64,000 nt of DNA from DATBLE01 sp963775695 (GCA_963775695.1 CAVZJU010000007.1:372001-436000); one strand, 5' to 3'; shown: positions 46,793-55,367, numbered from the stretch's first letter. Made by a program: numbers and translations. The notes: generated by a model from the sequence alone, not told the origin.

Positions 46793-48505
46793 ATGGCGGC
46801 TGAGTTCCAGGTCGCCGGCGGGAACGCGAAGGCGCTCTTCACGCTGAAGGTCCACCGCGGCGACGGGATGGCGCTCCTCGCGATGAACTGGAAGCAGGGC
46901 ACGCCGCCGGACGACTTCGTCGGGTTCGCGATCGAGTACCGGGAGCCGAATGGCGATCGCTTCTACTCCCTGAAGAACCGCCTCGCCTTCCCGACTGCGG
47001 GCGGCGCGTTGCCCCCGAACCAACTGTCGACGCTGCAGTCGCCGATCCAGAAGTTCCGCTGGGTGCACTTCCCGCGCAACGCAGACCTCCTCGGCGACTT
47101 CACGTATCGGGTGACGCCGGTCTTCATGGGCGCCGACGACGCGCTCAGTTACGGCGAGACGCAGACGGTGGCGATCGAGTTGCGCCGCGAGACCTACCCC
47201 GGCCTGCTGAACGTGGCGTTCACGCGCGGCTTCGTCGCGTCGCAGGCATTCGTGGACTTCTACGAGTCGGCCGGCCCGATCTCGACGCTTCTGCCCCCGA
47301 ACGCCGACGCCGGACTGGACTTCGTACCGAGCCATCCCGAGGCTGCGAAGGCACTCGCCTGGATGGGCTTCGAGGCGCGGCAGGCCCTGCTCGACGTCCT
47401 CGACGCGGCAATCGCGGACCACAACGCGAAGGTCTGCGTGATCGCCTACGACCTCAACGAGCCCGAGGTCGTGTCGCGGCTGAAGAAGCTTCGCAAGCGC
47501 CTGAGGATCATCGTCGACGACAGCGACGCCCACGGCGAGCCGGGTTCGGCCGAGACGAAGGCGGCAGGCGCGCTCGCCGATTCCGCGGGCGGCGACAACG
47601 TCCGGCGCCAGCACGTGCTCAACCTGCAGCACAACAAAATATTCGTCGTGGACGGCCCGAACGGCAAGACCGTCGCCTGCGGGTCGACCAACTTCAGCTG
47701 GCGCGGCTTCTACGTTCAGAACAACAACACGCTCGTGCTCCAGGGCGCGACCGCCGTGGCCGCGTACCAGGCGGCCTTCGAGGCCTACTGGCAGGGCCCG
47801 CCCAAGGGTTTCGGTGACACGGCCTCGGCGAAGTGGACGGACCTCGGCCTGCAGGGGATCGACGCCCGGGTCGCATTCTCGCCGCACTCCGCCTCGAACG
47901 CCCTGCTCGCCACGATCGCGGACGACATCGAAAAGCACACGACCTCGTCGCTGCTCTTCTCGCTGGCATTCCTCTACCAGACGCCAGGCCCGGTCCTCGG
48001 CGCGATCCAGGACATGACCGCGCGCGACGACGTCTTCGTCTACGGGATCTCGGACCGGAAGGTGGGCGGCTTCGACTTCGTCAAGCCGGACGGAAACATC
48101 GCTCCCGTCTACCCGTCCCAGCTGCGCAAGGGCATCCCGCCGCCGTTCTCGGCGGAGCCCACCGGGGGCGGCGGCATCCGCATGCACCACAAGTTCGTGG
48201 TGATCGACTTCGACAAGCCCACCGCCCGGGTTTACCTCGGCTCGTACAACTTCTCCTCGCCCGCCGACACCAAGAACGGTGAGAATCTGCTCAGGATCCG
48301 CGACCGGCGCATCGCGGTGTCGTTCATGGTCGAGGCCCTGCGGATCTGCGACCATTACGACTTCCGCGTCAGCCAGAGCGCGAACAAGAAGGCGGGCAAG
48401 CCGTTCGTGCTCCGAAAGCCCCCGCGCGAGCCCGGCGACGTTCCGTGGTGGAAGAGGGACTACACGGACGCCCGCCGGATGCGCGACCGCGAGCTCTTCG
48501 CCTGA
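46793..48505 (+). CDS. Phospholipase D-like protein with two HKD motifs
   Basis: This 570-residue protein has two complete PLD catalytic motifs: HNKIFVVD with GSTNFSWRG (residues ~281-305) and HHKFVVID with GSYNFSSP (~464-485). This makes a full bilobed active site. Residues 1-135 form an extra N-terminal region (β-rich, possibly Ig-like) not typical of minimal PLDs. No signal peptide is seen, so it appears cytoplasmic. Phospholipase, cardiolipin synthase or nuclease activity cannot be separated by sequence alone. It has its own promoter. Confidence 0.85.
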   Translation: MAAEFQVAGGNAKALFTLKVHRGDGMALLAMNWKQGTPPDDFVGFAIEYREPNGDRFYSLKNRLAFPTAGGALPPNQLSTLQSPIQKFRWVHFPRNADLLGDFTYRVTPVFMGADDALSYGETQTVAIELRRETYPGLLNVAFTRGFVASQAFVDFYESAGPISTLLPPNADAGLDFVPSHPEAAKALAWMGFEARQALLDVLDAAIADHNAKVCVIAYDLNEPEVVSRLKKLRKRLRIIVDDSDAHGEPGSAETKAAGALADSAGGDNVRRQHVLNLQHNKIFVVDGPNGKTVACGSTNFSWRGFYVQNNNTLVLQGATAVAAYQAAFEAYWQGPPKGFGDTASAKWTDLGLQGIDARVAFSPHSASNALLATIADDIEKHTTSSLLFSLAFLYQTPGPVLGAIQDMTARDDVFVYGISDRKVGGFDFVKPDGNIAPVYPSQLRKGIPPPFSAEPTGGGGIRMHHKFVVIDFDKPTARVYLGSYNFSSPADTKNGENLLRIRDRRIAVSFMVEALRICDHYDFRVSQSANKKAGKPFVLRKPPREPGDVPWWKRDYTDARRMRDRELFA

Positions 48506-48532
48506 CCCTTCGGCACGCGTACGCTGGCCGCA

Positions 48533-48880
48533 GTGGGCCCGCTCGACGTGATCGAGGCGCTCAGGCGCAACCGCACGGTCGACATCACGACCACCGGGGC
48601 GAAGAGCGGACGGCCGCGCCGGATCGAGACCTGGGCCTGGGTGGACGGCGACACCCTCTACCTGACCGGTAGCCCCGGCCGCCGGGACTGGTACGCCAAC
48701 CTGCGCGCGAACCCGGACTTCACTCTGCACCTGAAGCGCGGCGTCCGGGCGGACGTCCCCGTACGGGCGCGGCCCGTCGTCGACCGAGCCGAGCGGCGGC
48801 CGATCTTCGAGCGGCTCCGCCCTGCCCAGGCCGATGCCTGGATCGAGCGTTCACCGCTCGTCGAGGTCGAGTTTTCGTAG
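48533..48880 (+). CDS. DUF385/Ddn-family (F420-type) small protein
   Basis: This 115-residue protein has the split-barrel signature of the deazaflavin-dependent nitroreductase family: TTGAKSGRPRRIETW, then YLTGSPGRRDWYANLRANP. The family uses F420 or heme in actinobacteria. GTG 48533 stands 8 bases after a -10-like TACGCT, a leaderless arrangement. Confidence 0.8.
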   Translation: MGPLDVIEALRRNRTVDITTTGAKSGRPRRIETWAWVDGDTLYLTGSPGRRDWYANLRANPDFTLHLKRGVRADVPVRARPVVDRAERRPIFERLRPAQADAWIERSPLVEVEFS

Positions 48881-48889
48881 GCTGGCCGC

Positions 48890-49540
48890 ATGAGCGCTGA
48901 GGCGCAGACCCGGACGGGCCAGGCCGAGCGGGAGTGGTGGCTTCGGCTGCTGCGCGTGCTGACTGCGCCCACGTCGGTCTTCGTGTGGGTGCGTGACGAC
49001 TCGGCGGAGGCCGCTGCTGCGCGGCAGGAGCCGATCACGGCGCTCGTCTTTCTGTCGGGCATCTCGATCTTCCTGTCCACCCGAACGGCCGGCCGGCTGT
49101 TCGACGACATCGAGTTCGACTGGCTGCTGGTCGTCGTCGAGGCGGTGGTCGCAGGCCTGCTCGTCGCGATCCAGAACTTCTGGGTCCTCGGCGGCGCCGT
49201 CTACCTCGGCGGGCGTGCCGCCGACAGCGCGGCCTCCTACCGCCAGGCCCGCCATGTCACCGGACTCGCGACGGCGCCCTGGGTGCTCGCGCTCCTCTTC
49301 GTCTGGCCGGTCCGGCTGGCGATGTTCGGCGCCGACGCGTTCCGTAGCGGCGGCTCCGACCACGGCCCCGCCGAGGTCGTCTTCCGCACGATCGACGTCG
49401 GCCTGCTCGTCTGGACGGCCGTGCTCGTCTACCTCGGTGTCCGCGCGCTGAACGGCTGGACGTGGGCCCGCTCGCTGGCCGGTGTCGCTGTGGGCGTGGC
49501 CGTCTTCACGCTCTTCGCGCTGCTGTTCTTCGTCTTCTGA
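48890..49540 (+). CDS. Yip1-like multi-pass membrane protein
   Basis: This 216-residue protein has four or five hydrophobic helices starting near residue 48 and an N-terminal cytoplasmic segment WWLRLLRVLTAPTSVFVWVRDD, which resembles the entry region of Yip1-domain proteins (a conserved P-x-x-x-F near the first helix). A -10-like TAGGCT ends 7 bases before the ATG. The function is unknown. Confidence 0.6.
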   Translation: MSAEAQTRTGQAEREWWLRLLRVLTAPTSVFVWVRDDSAEAAAARQEPITALVFLSGISIFLSTRTAGRLFDDIEFDWLLVVVEAVVAGLLVAIQNFWVLGGAVYLGGRAADSAASYRQARHVTGLATAPWVLALLFVWPVRLAMFGADAFRSGGSDHGPAEVVFRTIDVGLLVWTAVLVYLGVRALNGWTWARSLAGVAVGVAVFTLFALLFFVF

Positions 49541-49542
49541 CG

Positions 49543-50112
49543 GTGGCGGTCGAGATCGTCTACGAGACGCACGCGACGAGCGTCGACAACGAGCGTGGGA
49601 TCGCGACCGGTTGGCTCGACGGCGAGCTCTCCGCGCGCGGCCGCGAGCAGGCGCGCGAGCTCGGTTGTCGGCGGCGCCACGAGGGGATCTCTGCCGTCTA
49701 CGCATCGGACCTCGGCCGCGCGGTGGAGACCGCCGAGATCGCGTTCGGCGGCACGGAGTTTCCGGTGCGGTACGACCCGCGGCTGCGCGAGTGCGACTAC
49801 GGCGATCTGAACGGCGCGCCCGTCGACGAGGTCGCCGCGGTCCGCCGCTGCCATGTCGACGAGCCGTTTCCGCGTGGCGAGAGCTACCGGCAGGTGGTCG
49901 AGCGCACGCGCGCCTTCCTCGACGACGCAGCCGGCCGCCACGACGGCGAGCGGGTCGTCGTGATCGCGCACTCCGCCAATCGCTGGGCCCTCGACCACCT
50001 CGTGCACGGCACGCCGCTCGAGGACCTGGTCGACGCTCCCTTCCAGTGGCAGGAAGGCTGGCTCTACGTCCTCTCGGCGAACGCCTCCCGCTCGGCCGCC
50101 GACATCGAGTAG
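49543..50112 (+). CDS. Histidine phosphatase family protein with altered RHG motif
   Basis: This 189-residue protein of the phosphoglycerate-mutase-like superfamily normally opens with an RHGET motif. Here it reads YETHATSVDNERG: the phospho-accepting His is kept but the preceding Arg is Thr. Other landmarks fit: GELSARGREQA, YASDLGRAVETAE, a second Arg/Glu in RLRECDYGDL, and VIAHSANRWAL with the second His. The substrate is unknown. GTG 49543 starts 2 bases after the previous stop. The last 49 bases overlap panB on the other strand. Confidence 0.8.
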   Translation: MAVEIVYETHATSVDNERGIATGWLDGELSARGREQARELGCRRRHEGISAVYASDLGRAVETAEIAFGGTEFPVRYDPRLRECDYGDLNGAPVDEVAAVRRCHVDEPFPRGESYRQVVERTRAFLDDAAGRHDGERVVVIAHSANRWALDHLVHGTPLEDLVDAPFQWQEGWLYVLSANASRSAADIE

Positions 50113-50921
50113 GCGTGCTCCTCGCCCGGGAACGCTCCCGAGCGCACGTCGGCGGCATACGCCTCCAGCGCGTCGCGGATCTCGCGCGAGAGGTTCGCGT
50201 ACCGTTTGACGAAGCGGGGGAGATGGCCCTCCGTCAGCCCGAGCAGGTCGTGGTAGACCAGCACCTGGCCGTCGCAGTCGGGCCCGGCGCCGATTCCGAT
50301 CGTCGGGATCGACAGCTCGCGCGTGATCCGTCCTGCGACCGGGGCGGGGATCGCCTCCAGCACGATCGAGCAGCAGCCCGCGGCCTCGAGGTCGCGCGCG
50401 TGGACGAGCAGCTGCCGTGCCGCCTCTGCCGTCTTGCCCTGCGTCTTGAAGCCGCCCAGCATCGTCGCCGACTGGGGAGTCAGGCCGATGTGGCCCATCA
50501 CGGGGATTCCCGACTCCACGATCCGTCGGACGCGCGAGACCATCGGGCCGGCACCCTCGAGCTTGACGATGTCGGCGCCGCCCTCCTTGACGAAGCGGAT
50601 CGCCGTGCGAACCGCGTCGTCGTCGGAGACCTGGTACGAGCCGAAGGGCAGGTCGCCGACGACCAGCGGCCGGTTGGAATGGCGCGAGACCGTCCGCGTC
50701 AGGAAGAGCATCTCGTCCACGGTGACCGGAACGGTGGTGCCTTCGTGGCCGAGGACGACCATGGCGGCCGTGTCCCCGACGAGGACGATGTCGATGCCCG
50801 CGTCCTCGGCGAACCGCGCCCCGGGCGCGTCGTACGCGGTCACCATCACGATCTTGTCGCCGCGCGCCTTCATCGCGGCGAGCTCGGGCAGCGGCAGCTT
50901 TCCTGCCGGCATGGCGCTCAT
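50064..50921 (-). CDS. panB: 3-methyl-2-oxobutanoate hydroxymethyltransferase
   Basis: This 285-residue enzyme adds a hydroxymethyl group from methylene-THF to ketoisovalerate, giving ketopantoate. Clear PanB motifs: VTAYDAPGARFAEDAGIDI, LVGDTAAMVVLGHEGT, LPFGSY, VKLEGAG, GHIGLTPQS and the catalytic-site IGIGAGPDCDGQVLV. It is third in the minus-strand unit DUF2520-panC-panB; its start overlaps the panC stop (ATGA). The C-terminal ~20 residues extend past the usual end and overlap the convergent phosphatase gene. Confidence 0.96.
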   Translation of the reverse strand: MSAMPAGKLPLPELAAMKARGDKIVMVTAYDAPGARFAEDAGIDIVLVGDTAAMVVLGHEGTTVPVTVDEMLFLTRTVSRHSNRPLVVGDLPFGSYQVSDDDAVRTAIRFVKEGGADIVKLEGAGPMVSRVRRIVESGIPVMGHIGLTPQSATMLGGFKTQGKTAEAARQLLVHARDLEAAGCCSIVLEAIPAPVAGRITRELSIPTIGIGAGPDCDGQVLVYHDLLGLTEGHLPRFVKRYANLSREIRDALEAYAADVRSGAFPGEEHAYSMSAAEREAFAERT

Positions 50922-51679
50922 GGGGTGCCTCCTTCGAGAGGGACGTTGTCGATCAGGCGGACGGAGCCGACGCGGACGGCGGCGGCGAGGGTGGGCGGGT
51001 CGAAAGGCGCGACCTCGACGTAGTCGACGTCGAGGCCCTCGAGCATCTCGCGTGCCAGCGCGAGGTCGCCGGTGGCCAGAGCTCGCGGGATGGCGAGCGC
51101 GACCGAGCGCTCGCCATCAGAAAGCAGCGCGTTTCGCGAGGAGAGGGCGAGGCCGTCGGCGTCGCGCACCGTCGGCAGCACGCGAAGCTCCACGTCGAGG
51201 TTCAGGTCGCGGATCATCCGACGGAGCACCTCGACCTGCTGGGCGTCCTTCTGCCCGAAGTACGCGCGGCGGGGGCAGACGATGTTGAAGAGCTTGAGGC
51301 AGATCGTCGCGACGCCTCGGAAGTGGCCGGCCCGGAAGGCGCCTTCGAGGCCCTGCGACGCCTCGGTCACCTCGACCCAGGTCTCGTAGCCGGGTGGATA
51401 GAGCTCCTCGGGCGGGGGGACGAAGAGGACGTCGACTCCCGCCTCCTCGGCAATCGCGGCGTCGGCCGCCTCGTCGCGCGGATAGCTGGCGAGGTCGGCG
51501 GGGTCGCCGAACTGCGCCGGATTGACGAACAGGCTCGCGACCACGAGGTCGTTCTCCTCGCCCGCGGCGGCGAAGAGCGAGAGATGGCCGGCGTGGTAGG
51601 CGCCCATGGTCGGGACGAGCCCTACCTGCCCGTAGGCCAACGCCGCGCGGGTCTCCGCGATGGTGCGCGTGATCTTCAC
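50918..51679 (-). CDS. panC: Pantothenate synthetase
   Basis: This 253-residue enzyme joins pantoate and β-alanine using ATP. Motifs: VPTMGAYHAGHLSLF (both His of HxGH), FVNPAQF, FFGQKDAQQ-like YFGQKDAQQ, and the KMSKS-like LALSSRNALLS. GTG 51679 overlaps the TGA of the DUF2520 gene, and its own end overlaps panB, so the three are tightly coupled. It is slightly shorter than E. coli PanC (283), mainly at the C-terminus. Confidence 0.95.
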   Translation of the reverse strand: MKITRTIAETRAALAYGQVGLVPTMGAYHAGHLSLFAAAGEENDLVVASLFVNPAQFGDPADLASYPRDEAADAAIAEEAGVDVLFVPPPEELYPPGYETWVEVTEASQGLEGAFRAGHFRGVATICLKLFNIVCPRRAYFGQKDAQQVEVLRRMIRDLNLDVELRVLPTVRDADGLALSSRNALLSDGERSVALAIPRALATGDLALAREMLEGLDVDYVEVAPFDPPTLAAAVRVGSVRLIDNVPLEGGTP

Positions 51680-52335
51680 AGCGCGGTCGTCTCCGCCAGC
51701 ACGCGGTACATCGGCTCGAGCTCCGGTCGGCTCTCGTGTAGCGCGTCGATATGCGCGTCGACCACCGACCAGTCGCCGCGCGCGATCGGGCCGGTGAGCT
51801 GGAAGCCGTTCTCGATCGTGCGGGTCATCAGCGGCACGAGCGCCTCCGGCGGCGCGCCGGCGTCCTGGAACAGGCGGGAGGCCGAGCGGTAGAGCGTGAC
51901 CAGGTAGTTCGAGGCGATCGCCGCGCCTGCGTGGTAGAGAGCGCGTACGTCGTCGGCCAGGTCGAACGGTCGCAGGCCCAGGGTGGCCGCCAGCTGCCGG
52001 CCGAGCTCCTGCGCCTCGTCCGTGTCGGCGGTGACCGCCGCCCAGGCGCCGTCGAGCTGCTCGGGCCCCCGGTCGAGCGTGAACGTCTGGAGCGGGTGCA
52101 GCGAGAAGCGGCGTACGTGCGGATCGAGCGCCGCGAGCGGCGTCGCGCCGCTGACGTGCACGATCCACGGCCCGGGCGCGATCCCGGCGGCGACCTCGGC
52201 GATCGCGCGGTCGGGAACGCAGAGGAGGAAGAGTTCGGCGCCACCGTCGCGCAGCTCGATGCCCCGCTCGCGCAGGCGGGCGCTCAGTGCCGAGCCCACG
52301 CGGCCGCGACCGATCACATTGACGCTGTCGACCAT
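51676..52335 (-). CDS. Rossmann/DUF2520 oxidoreductase, candidate ketopantoate reductase
   Basis: This 219-residue protein starts with an NAD(P) fold (VNVIGRGRVGSALSARL, FLLCVPDRAIAEVA), followed by SLHPLQTF and an all-helical DUF2520 domain (YHAGAAIASNYLVTLY). It lies first in an operon with panC and panB. No panE-type reductase is seen here, so it may supply pantoate from ketopantoate. A non-PanE reductase (PanG) with pantothenate genes is known in other bacteria; equivalence here is inference. The ATG at 52335 has a GAACTGGAG-type upstream purine stretch. Confidence 0.75.
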   Translation of the reverse strand: MVDSVNVIGRGRVGSALSARLRERGIELRDGGAELFLLCVPDRAIAEVAAGIAPGPWIVHVSGATPLAALDPHVRRFSLHPLQTFTLDRGPEQLDGAWAAVTADTDEAQELGRQLAATLGLRPFDLADDVRALYHAGAAIASNYLVTLYRSASRLFQDAGAPPEALVPLMTRTIENGFQLTGPIARGDWSVVDAHIDALHESRPELEPMYRVLAETTAL

Positions 52336-52377
52336 CTCGAAGCTCCAGTTCCGCAGGGGATACCGGGCAGGGGAAGT

Positions 52378-52947
52378 CTAACGGGCGGCGGAGATCCTCC
52401 GCTCGAGCGCGGCCTTCACGTCCGGCCAGTCGTCGTCGATCACGGCGTACCAGGCGGAGTCGCGGCGCTCGCCGTCGCGGACGAGCATGTGCTTGCGATG
52501 GATTCCCTCGAAGTCGGCGGGGATCGCTGCGAGCGCCGCTCGCGCGCGGTCGTTCTTCGCGTCGGTCTTGAACTCGACGCGCCTGGCGCCGAGCACCTCG
52601 AAGGCGTGCCGGAGGAGCAGGTACTTGGCGTCCGTGTTCGCACCCGTGCCCCAGGCCGAAGGGGTGTTCCAGGTGTTACCGATCTCGAGCCGCAGATGCT
52701 CCGGGAAGACGTTCAGGTAGCTGGTCGACCCGATTACGGTGCCGTCCATCACGACCACGAAGTGGTACATGTCGGTCGCCTCCATGGCCCGCCTGATCCA
52801 CGTCTCCGTGTCGCGGGTGGTCATCCACGTCCAGGCGCGCTCGTCCGCGGCCGCCGCGCACAGACCGTCGACGTGTCGGGGCTGGATCGGCTCGAGCGTC
52901 ACGATCCGTCCCTGGAGGCGCGGCCTGAGCGCGTCGTCCCACACCAT
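52378..52947 (-). CDS. RimJ/RimL-type N-acetyltransferase
   Basis: This 189-residue GNAT protein of the RimJ/L branch has GRIVTLEPIQPRHVDGL at the start, IGSTSYLNVFPEHLRLEIGNTW in the β4/β5 region, and the acetyl-CoA-binding/substrate helix DAKYLLLRHAFEVLGARRVEFKTDAKN. The substrate may be a protein N-terminus or a small amine. ATG 52947 has TAGAAA only 4 bases upstream, and it diverges from the FmdB gene. Confidence 0.83.
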   Translation of the reverse strand: MVWDDALRPRLQGRIVTLEPIQPRHVDGLCAAAADERAWTWMTTRDTETWIRRAMEATDMYHFVVVMDGTVIGSTSYLNVFPEHLRLEIGNTWNTPSAWGTGANTDAKYLLLRHAFEVLGARRVEFKTDAKNDRARAALAAIPADFEGIHRKHMLVRDGERRDSAWYAVIDDDWPDVKAALERRISAAR

Positions 52948-52973
52948 GGAATTTCTAGCGCACGGGCAGTCGC

Positions 52974-52979
52974 TAGACT
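52974..52979 (+). promoter_or_regulatory. -10 box (TAGACT) before the FmdB-like gene
   Basis: TAGACT ends 10 bases before ATG 52990. The expected start site is within a few bases of the ATG, and there is no Shine-Dalgarno. Confidence 0.45.
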
Positions 52980-52989
52980 GCGCGTGCGC

Positions 52990-53205
52990 ATGCCGATCTA
53001 CGAATACGTCTGCATGAAGTGCGAGTCGCACTTCGAGGAGCTTGTCCGGAACGGCGAGAAGCCGCAGTGCCCCGACTGCTCGAGCGCAAAGGTGCAGAAG
53101 CAGTTCTCCGTCTTCGCCACCCACGGGGCGGAGTCGGCGCCGAGCTTCGGCCAGACCGCGGCGGGCGGCGGCTGCTGCGGCGGCTCCTGCGGCTGCGGCC
53201 ACTAG
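52990..53205 (+). CDS. FmdB-type zinc-ribbon protein
   Basis: This 71-residue protein opens MPIYEYVCMKCESHFE and has the second Cys pair CPDC, making the CxxC...CxxC ribbon of the FmdB regulatory family. The tail is very rich in Gly and Cys (GGGCCGGSCGCGH) and may bind further metal. The stop codon is part of the following hairpin. The function of the family is poorly defined (regulatory or metal-related). Confidence 0.85.
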   Translation: MPIYEYVCMKCESHFEELVRNGEKPQCPDCSSAKVQKQFSVFATHGAESAPSFGQTAAGGGCCGGSCGCGH

Positions 53206-53228
53206 GCTTTCGCTTCGCGAAAGCCTAG
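53202..53228 (+). terminator. Perfect 11-bp hairpin overlapping the fmdB-like stop
   Basis: CTAGGCTTTCG, loop CTTCG, CGAAAGCCTAG. The stop TAG is inside the left arm. The core GCTTTCGC/GCGAAAGC is shared with the hairpin next to the tsaD start. Confidence 0.7.
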
Positions 53229-53253
53229 GAAGGCGACTGTCCGCTGCCTCGCC

Positions 53254-53259
53254 TAGACT
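53254..53259 (+). promoter_or_regulatory. -10 box (TAGACT) before the uracil-DNA glycosylase gene
   Basis: TAGACT ends 9 bases before ATG 53269, giving an almost leaderless mRNA for the glycosylase-tsaE-tsaB-rimI run. Confidence 0.5.
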
Positions 53260-53268
53260 CCGGCGTCG

Positions 53269-53904
53269 ATGCTCGACGCGCTCAGGATCGAAGCCTCGAC
53301 CTGCACGCGGTGCGCACTGAGCCAGAGCCGGACTCAGGTCGTGTTCGGCAACGGCCACCCGAATGCCGACCTGATGTTCGTCGGCGAGGCGCCGGGGTTC
53401 CACGAGGACCAGCAGGGCATTCCGTTCGTCGGCCAGGCGGGCAAGCTGCTCGACAAGCTGCTCGCCGGCATCGGGCTGACACGCGCTGACGTCTACGTCG
53501 TGAACACGCTGAAGTGCCGGCCGCCCGGGAACCGGGATCCACTGCCCGAGGAGAAGCACGCCTGCGAGCCGTGGCTGTTCAAGCAGATCGAGCTGATCCG
53601 CCCGAAGGTGATCGCCACGCTCGGGAACCACGCGACCAAGCAGCTGACCGGCAAGGAGACCGGTATCACGCGCATCCACGGCCAGCCGCAGCAGGTCACC
53701 TACGGCTCGATGTCGGTGACGATCTTCCCGATCTTCCACCCGGCCGCGGCGCTCTACACCCCGGCGATGCTGAAGGTGCTCGAGGAGGACTTCACTCGGA
53801 TCCCGGAGCTGCTGGAGCGCGAGGCGGAGCCGCTCGAGACGCTGGCCGAGCTGCTCGCCGAGACCGAGCCGGAGCCGGTCGCCGTCCAGCTCGGCCTGTT
53901 CTGA
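53269..53904 (+). CDS. Uracil-DNA glycosylase, family 4 (Fe-S)
   Basis: This 211-residue enzyme removes uracil from DNA. Four cysteines (12, 15, 83, 99) match the 4Fe-4S ligands of family 4. The active-site motif GEAPGFHEDQQG and the C-terminal HPAAAL motif are present. It opens a run with tsaE, tsaB and rimI, a neighbourhood seen in several actinobacteria. The final ~30 residues are acidic and variable. Confidence 0.93.
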   Translation: MLDALRIEASTCTRCALSQSRTQVVFGNGHPNADLMFVGEAPGFHEDQQGIPFVGQAGKLLDKLLAGIGLTRADVYVVNTLKCRPPGNRDPLPEEKHACEPWLFKQIELIRPKVIATLGNHATKQLTGKETGITRIHGQPQQVTYGSMSVTIFPIFHPAAALYTPAMLKVLEEDFTRIPELLEREAEPLETLAELLAETEPEPVAVQLGLF

Positions 53905-53942
53905 CCCGGCTCGAGACAGGCTCATCAGAGGAGACCGAAGCG

Positions 53943-54329
53943 GTGGCGGCCCGGCTCGCTGTCCGGCTCCGGCCCGGGGACGTGGTCGCCGTCTCCGGCG
54001 AGCTGGGCGCGGGGAAGACGACGTTCGTCCGCGGGGCATGCCGCGCGCTCGGCGTGACGCAGCCGGTGACGAGCCCCACCTACACGATCGGCCACCGCTA
54101 CCAGGGACGGGTGCCGGTCGCCCACCTCGACCTGTACCGCTTCGAGAGCGTGTCCGAGGCCGACTGGGGCGCGCTGGAGCCGTACTTCGACGACGCCGTC
54201 GTCTTCGTCGAGTGGCCAGAGGCGGCCGGCGGCTCGCTGCCCGAGCCGCGTGTCCGGGTACGGTTATTGCACGTGGACGAGAAGCGGCGGCTGATCGTAC
54301 TCGAGGGTGATGCTGACCTTGGCGTTTGA
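53943..54329 (+). CDS. tsaE: tRNA t6A biosynthesis ATPase TsaE
   Basis: This small ATPase is needed, with TsaB and TsaD, to make N6-threonylcarbamoyl-A37 in ANN-decoding tRNAs. It has the P-loop SGELGAGKTT, then VTSPTYTIGHRY and HLDLYR with a late VEWPE motif. GTG 53943 is preceded by GAGGAG, but family-like residues (SSEETEAVAARL) begin upstream, back to a CTG at 53901 that overlaps the previous stop (CTGA). A near-cognate CTG start giving 142 residues is therefore plausible. Confidence 0.9.
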   Translation: MAARLAVRLRPGDVVAVSGELGAGKTTFVRGACRALGVTQPVTSPTYTIGHRYQGRVPVAHLDLYRFESVSEADWGALEPYFDDAVVFVEWPEAAGGSLPEPRVRVRLLHVDEKRRLIVLEGDADLGV

Positions 54330-54906
54330 CACGGCGACCGGTGCAGCGACGACCGCGCTCGTCCGGGACGGCGACGTGCTTGGCGAGCGAGTCGGGCGGG
54401 CGTCCGCGGTGCTCGCGGACGCCGACGAGCTGCTCCGCGCGGCCGGCCTGGGCCCCGGCGATCTCGACCTGCTCGCCGTCGGCGTCGGCCCCGGCAGCTT
54501 CACCGGCGTGCGGATCGGGCTCGCGGCCGTCCGCGGCCTGGCGCTCGCGCTGGACGTGCCGGTGGCGGGCGTATCGACCCTGGAGGCGCTCGCCGCCGGA
54601 GCGCCCGGCGCCGTCCCGGTCGTCGATGCCAAACGCGGCGAGATCTTCAGCCTCGTCTCCGGCCATGCGCGGTGCCTGGCACCGGACGACCTCCAGGTGG
54701 AGAGGGACCGGACGTACGTGGGCGACGGGGCGATGCGCTACCGGGCCACGATCCAGGAACGGGGAGGTGTCGTGCCTCCCGACGGCAGCGAGCTCCACGC
54801 TCCACTCGCACTCTTCCACGCCCGGCTGGCCGGCGCGGGCGGCCCGGCCGAGCTCGTCGAGCCGGTCTATCTCAGAGCTCCCGATGCCGAGAGGGCGCTC
54901 CCATGA
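54310..54906 (+). CDS. tsaB: t6A biosynthesis protein TsaB
   Basis: This 198-residue actin-fold scaffold protein dimerises with TsaD. Motifs: LAFDTATGAATTAL, VGVGPGSFTGVRIGLAAVRGLA and VVDAKRGEIFS. It overlaps tsaE by 20 bases, and its end overlaps rimI (ATGA). An in-frame GTG lies directly before the ATG used. Confidence 0.93.
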   Translation: MLTLAFDTATGAATTALVRDGDVLGERVGRASAVLADADELLRAAGLGPGDLDLLAVGVGPGSFTGVRIGLAAVRGLALALDVPVAGVSTLEALAAGAPGAVPVVDAKRGEIFSLVSGHARCLAPDDLQVERDRTYVGDGAMRYRATIQERGGVVPPDGSELHAPLALFHARLAGAGGPAELVEPVYLRAPDAERALP

Positions 54907-55367
54907 TCGAGATCCGCCCGCTGCAGCTCCGCGATCTGACGGCGATCGAGGAGATCGAGCGCAGCGCCTATCCGACGCCGTGGTCGCGCTCGATGTTCGC
55001 CGGCGAGCTCTCGAAGCCGTCTTCGATCTGCCTCGGCGCCTTCGAGGAGCAGACCCTGCGTGGCTACCTGATCACCTCGCGGTACGTCGATGCGTGGCAC
55101 GTGATGAACGTCGCGGTCGCTCCGGACCGGCACCGGATGGGTATCGCCTCGTCCCTGCTCGGCCGCCTGTTCGAATTGACGGCATCCGACGACCGCCGCG
55201 GCTACACGCTGGAGGTCCGGGTCTCGAACGCGGCGGCGATCGCGCTCTACGAGCGGCTCGGCTTCGAACCCCGCGGGGTCCGCCGCGGCTACTACACGGA
55301 CAACCGCGAGGACGCGCTGATCATGTGGCGTGACCCCGCCGTTCGCGACTCCGTCGCGAACCGCTAG
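54903..55367 (+). CDS. rimI: Ribosomal protein S18 alanine N-acetyltransferase
   Basis: This 154-residue GNAT enzyme acetylates the N-terminal Ala of S18 (or other N-termini). It has the RimI core: IEEIERSAYPTPWSRSMF, NVAVAPDRHRMGIASSLL and LEVRVSNAAAIALYERLGFE. Its position after tsaB and before tsaD is the classical order, although here 189 bp separates it from tsaD. Confidence 0.92.
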   Translation: MIEIRPLQLRDLTAIEEIERSAYPTPWSRSMFAGELSKPSSICLGAFEEQTLRGYLITSRYVDAWHVMNVAVAPDRHRMGIASSLLGRLFELTASDDRRGYTLEVRVSNAAAIALYERLGFEPRGVRRGYYTDNREDALIMWRDPAVRDSVANR

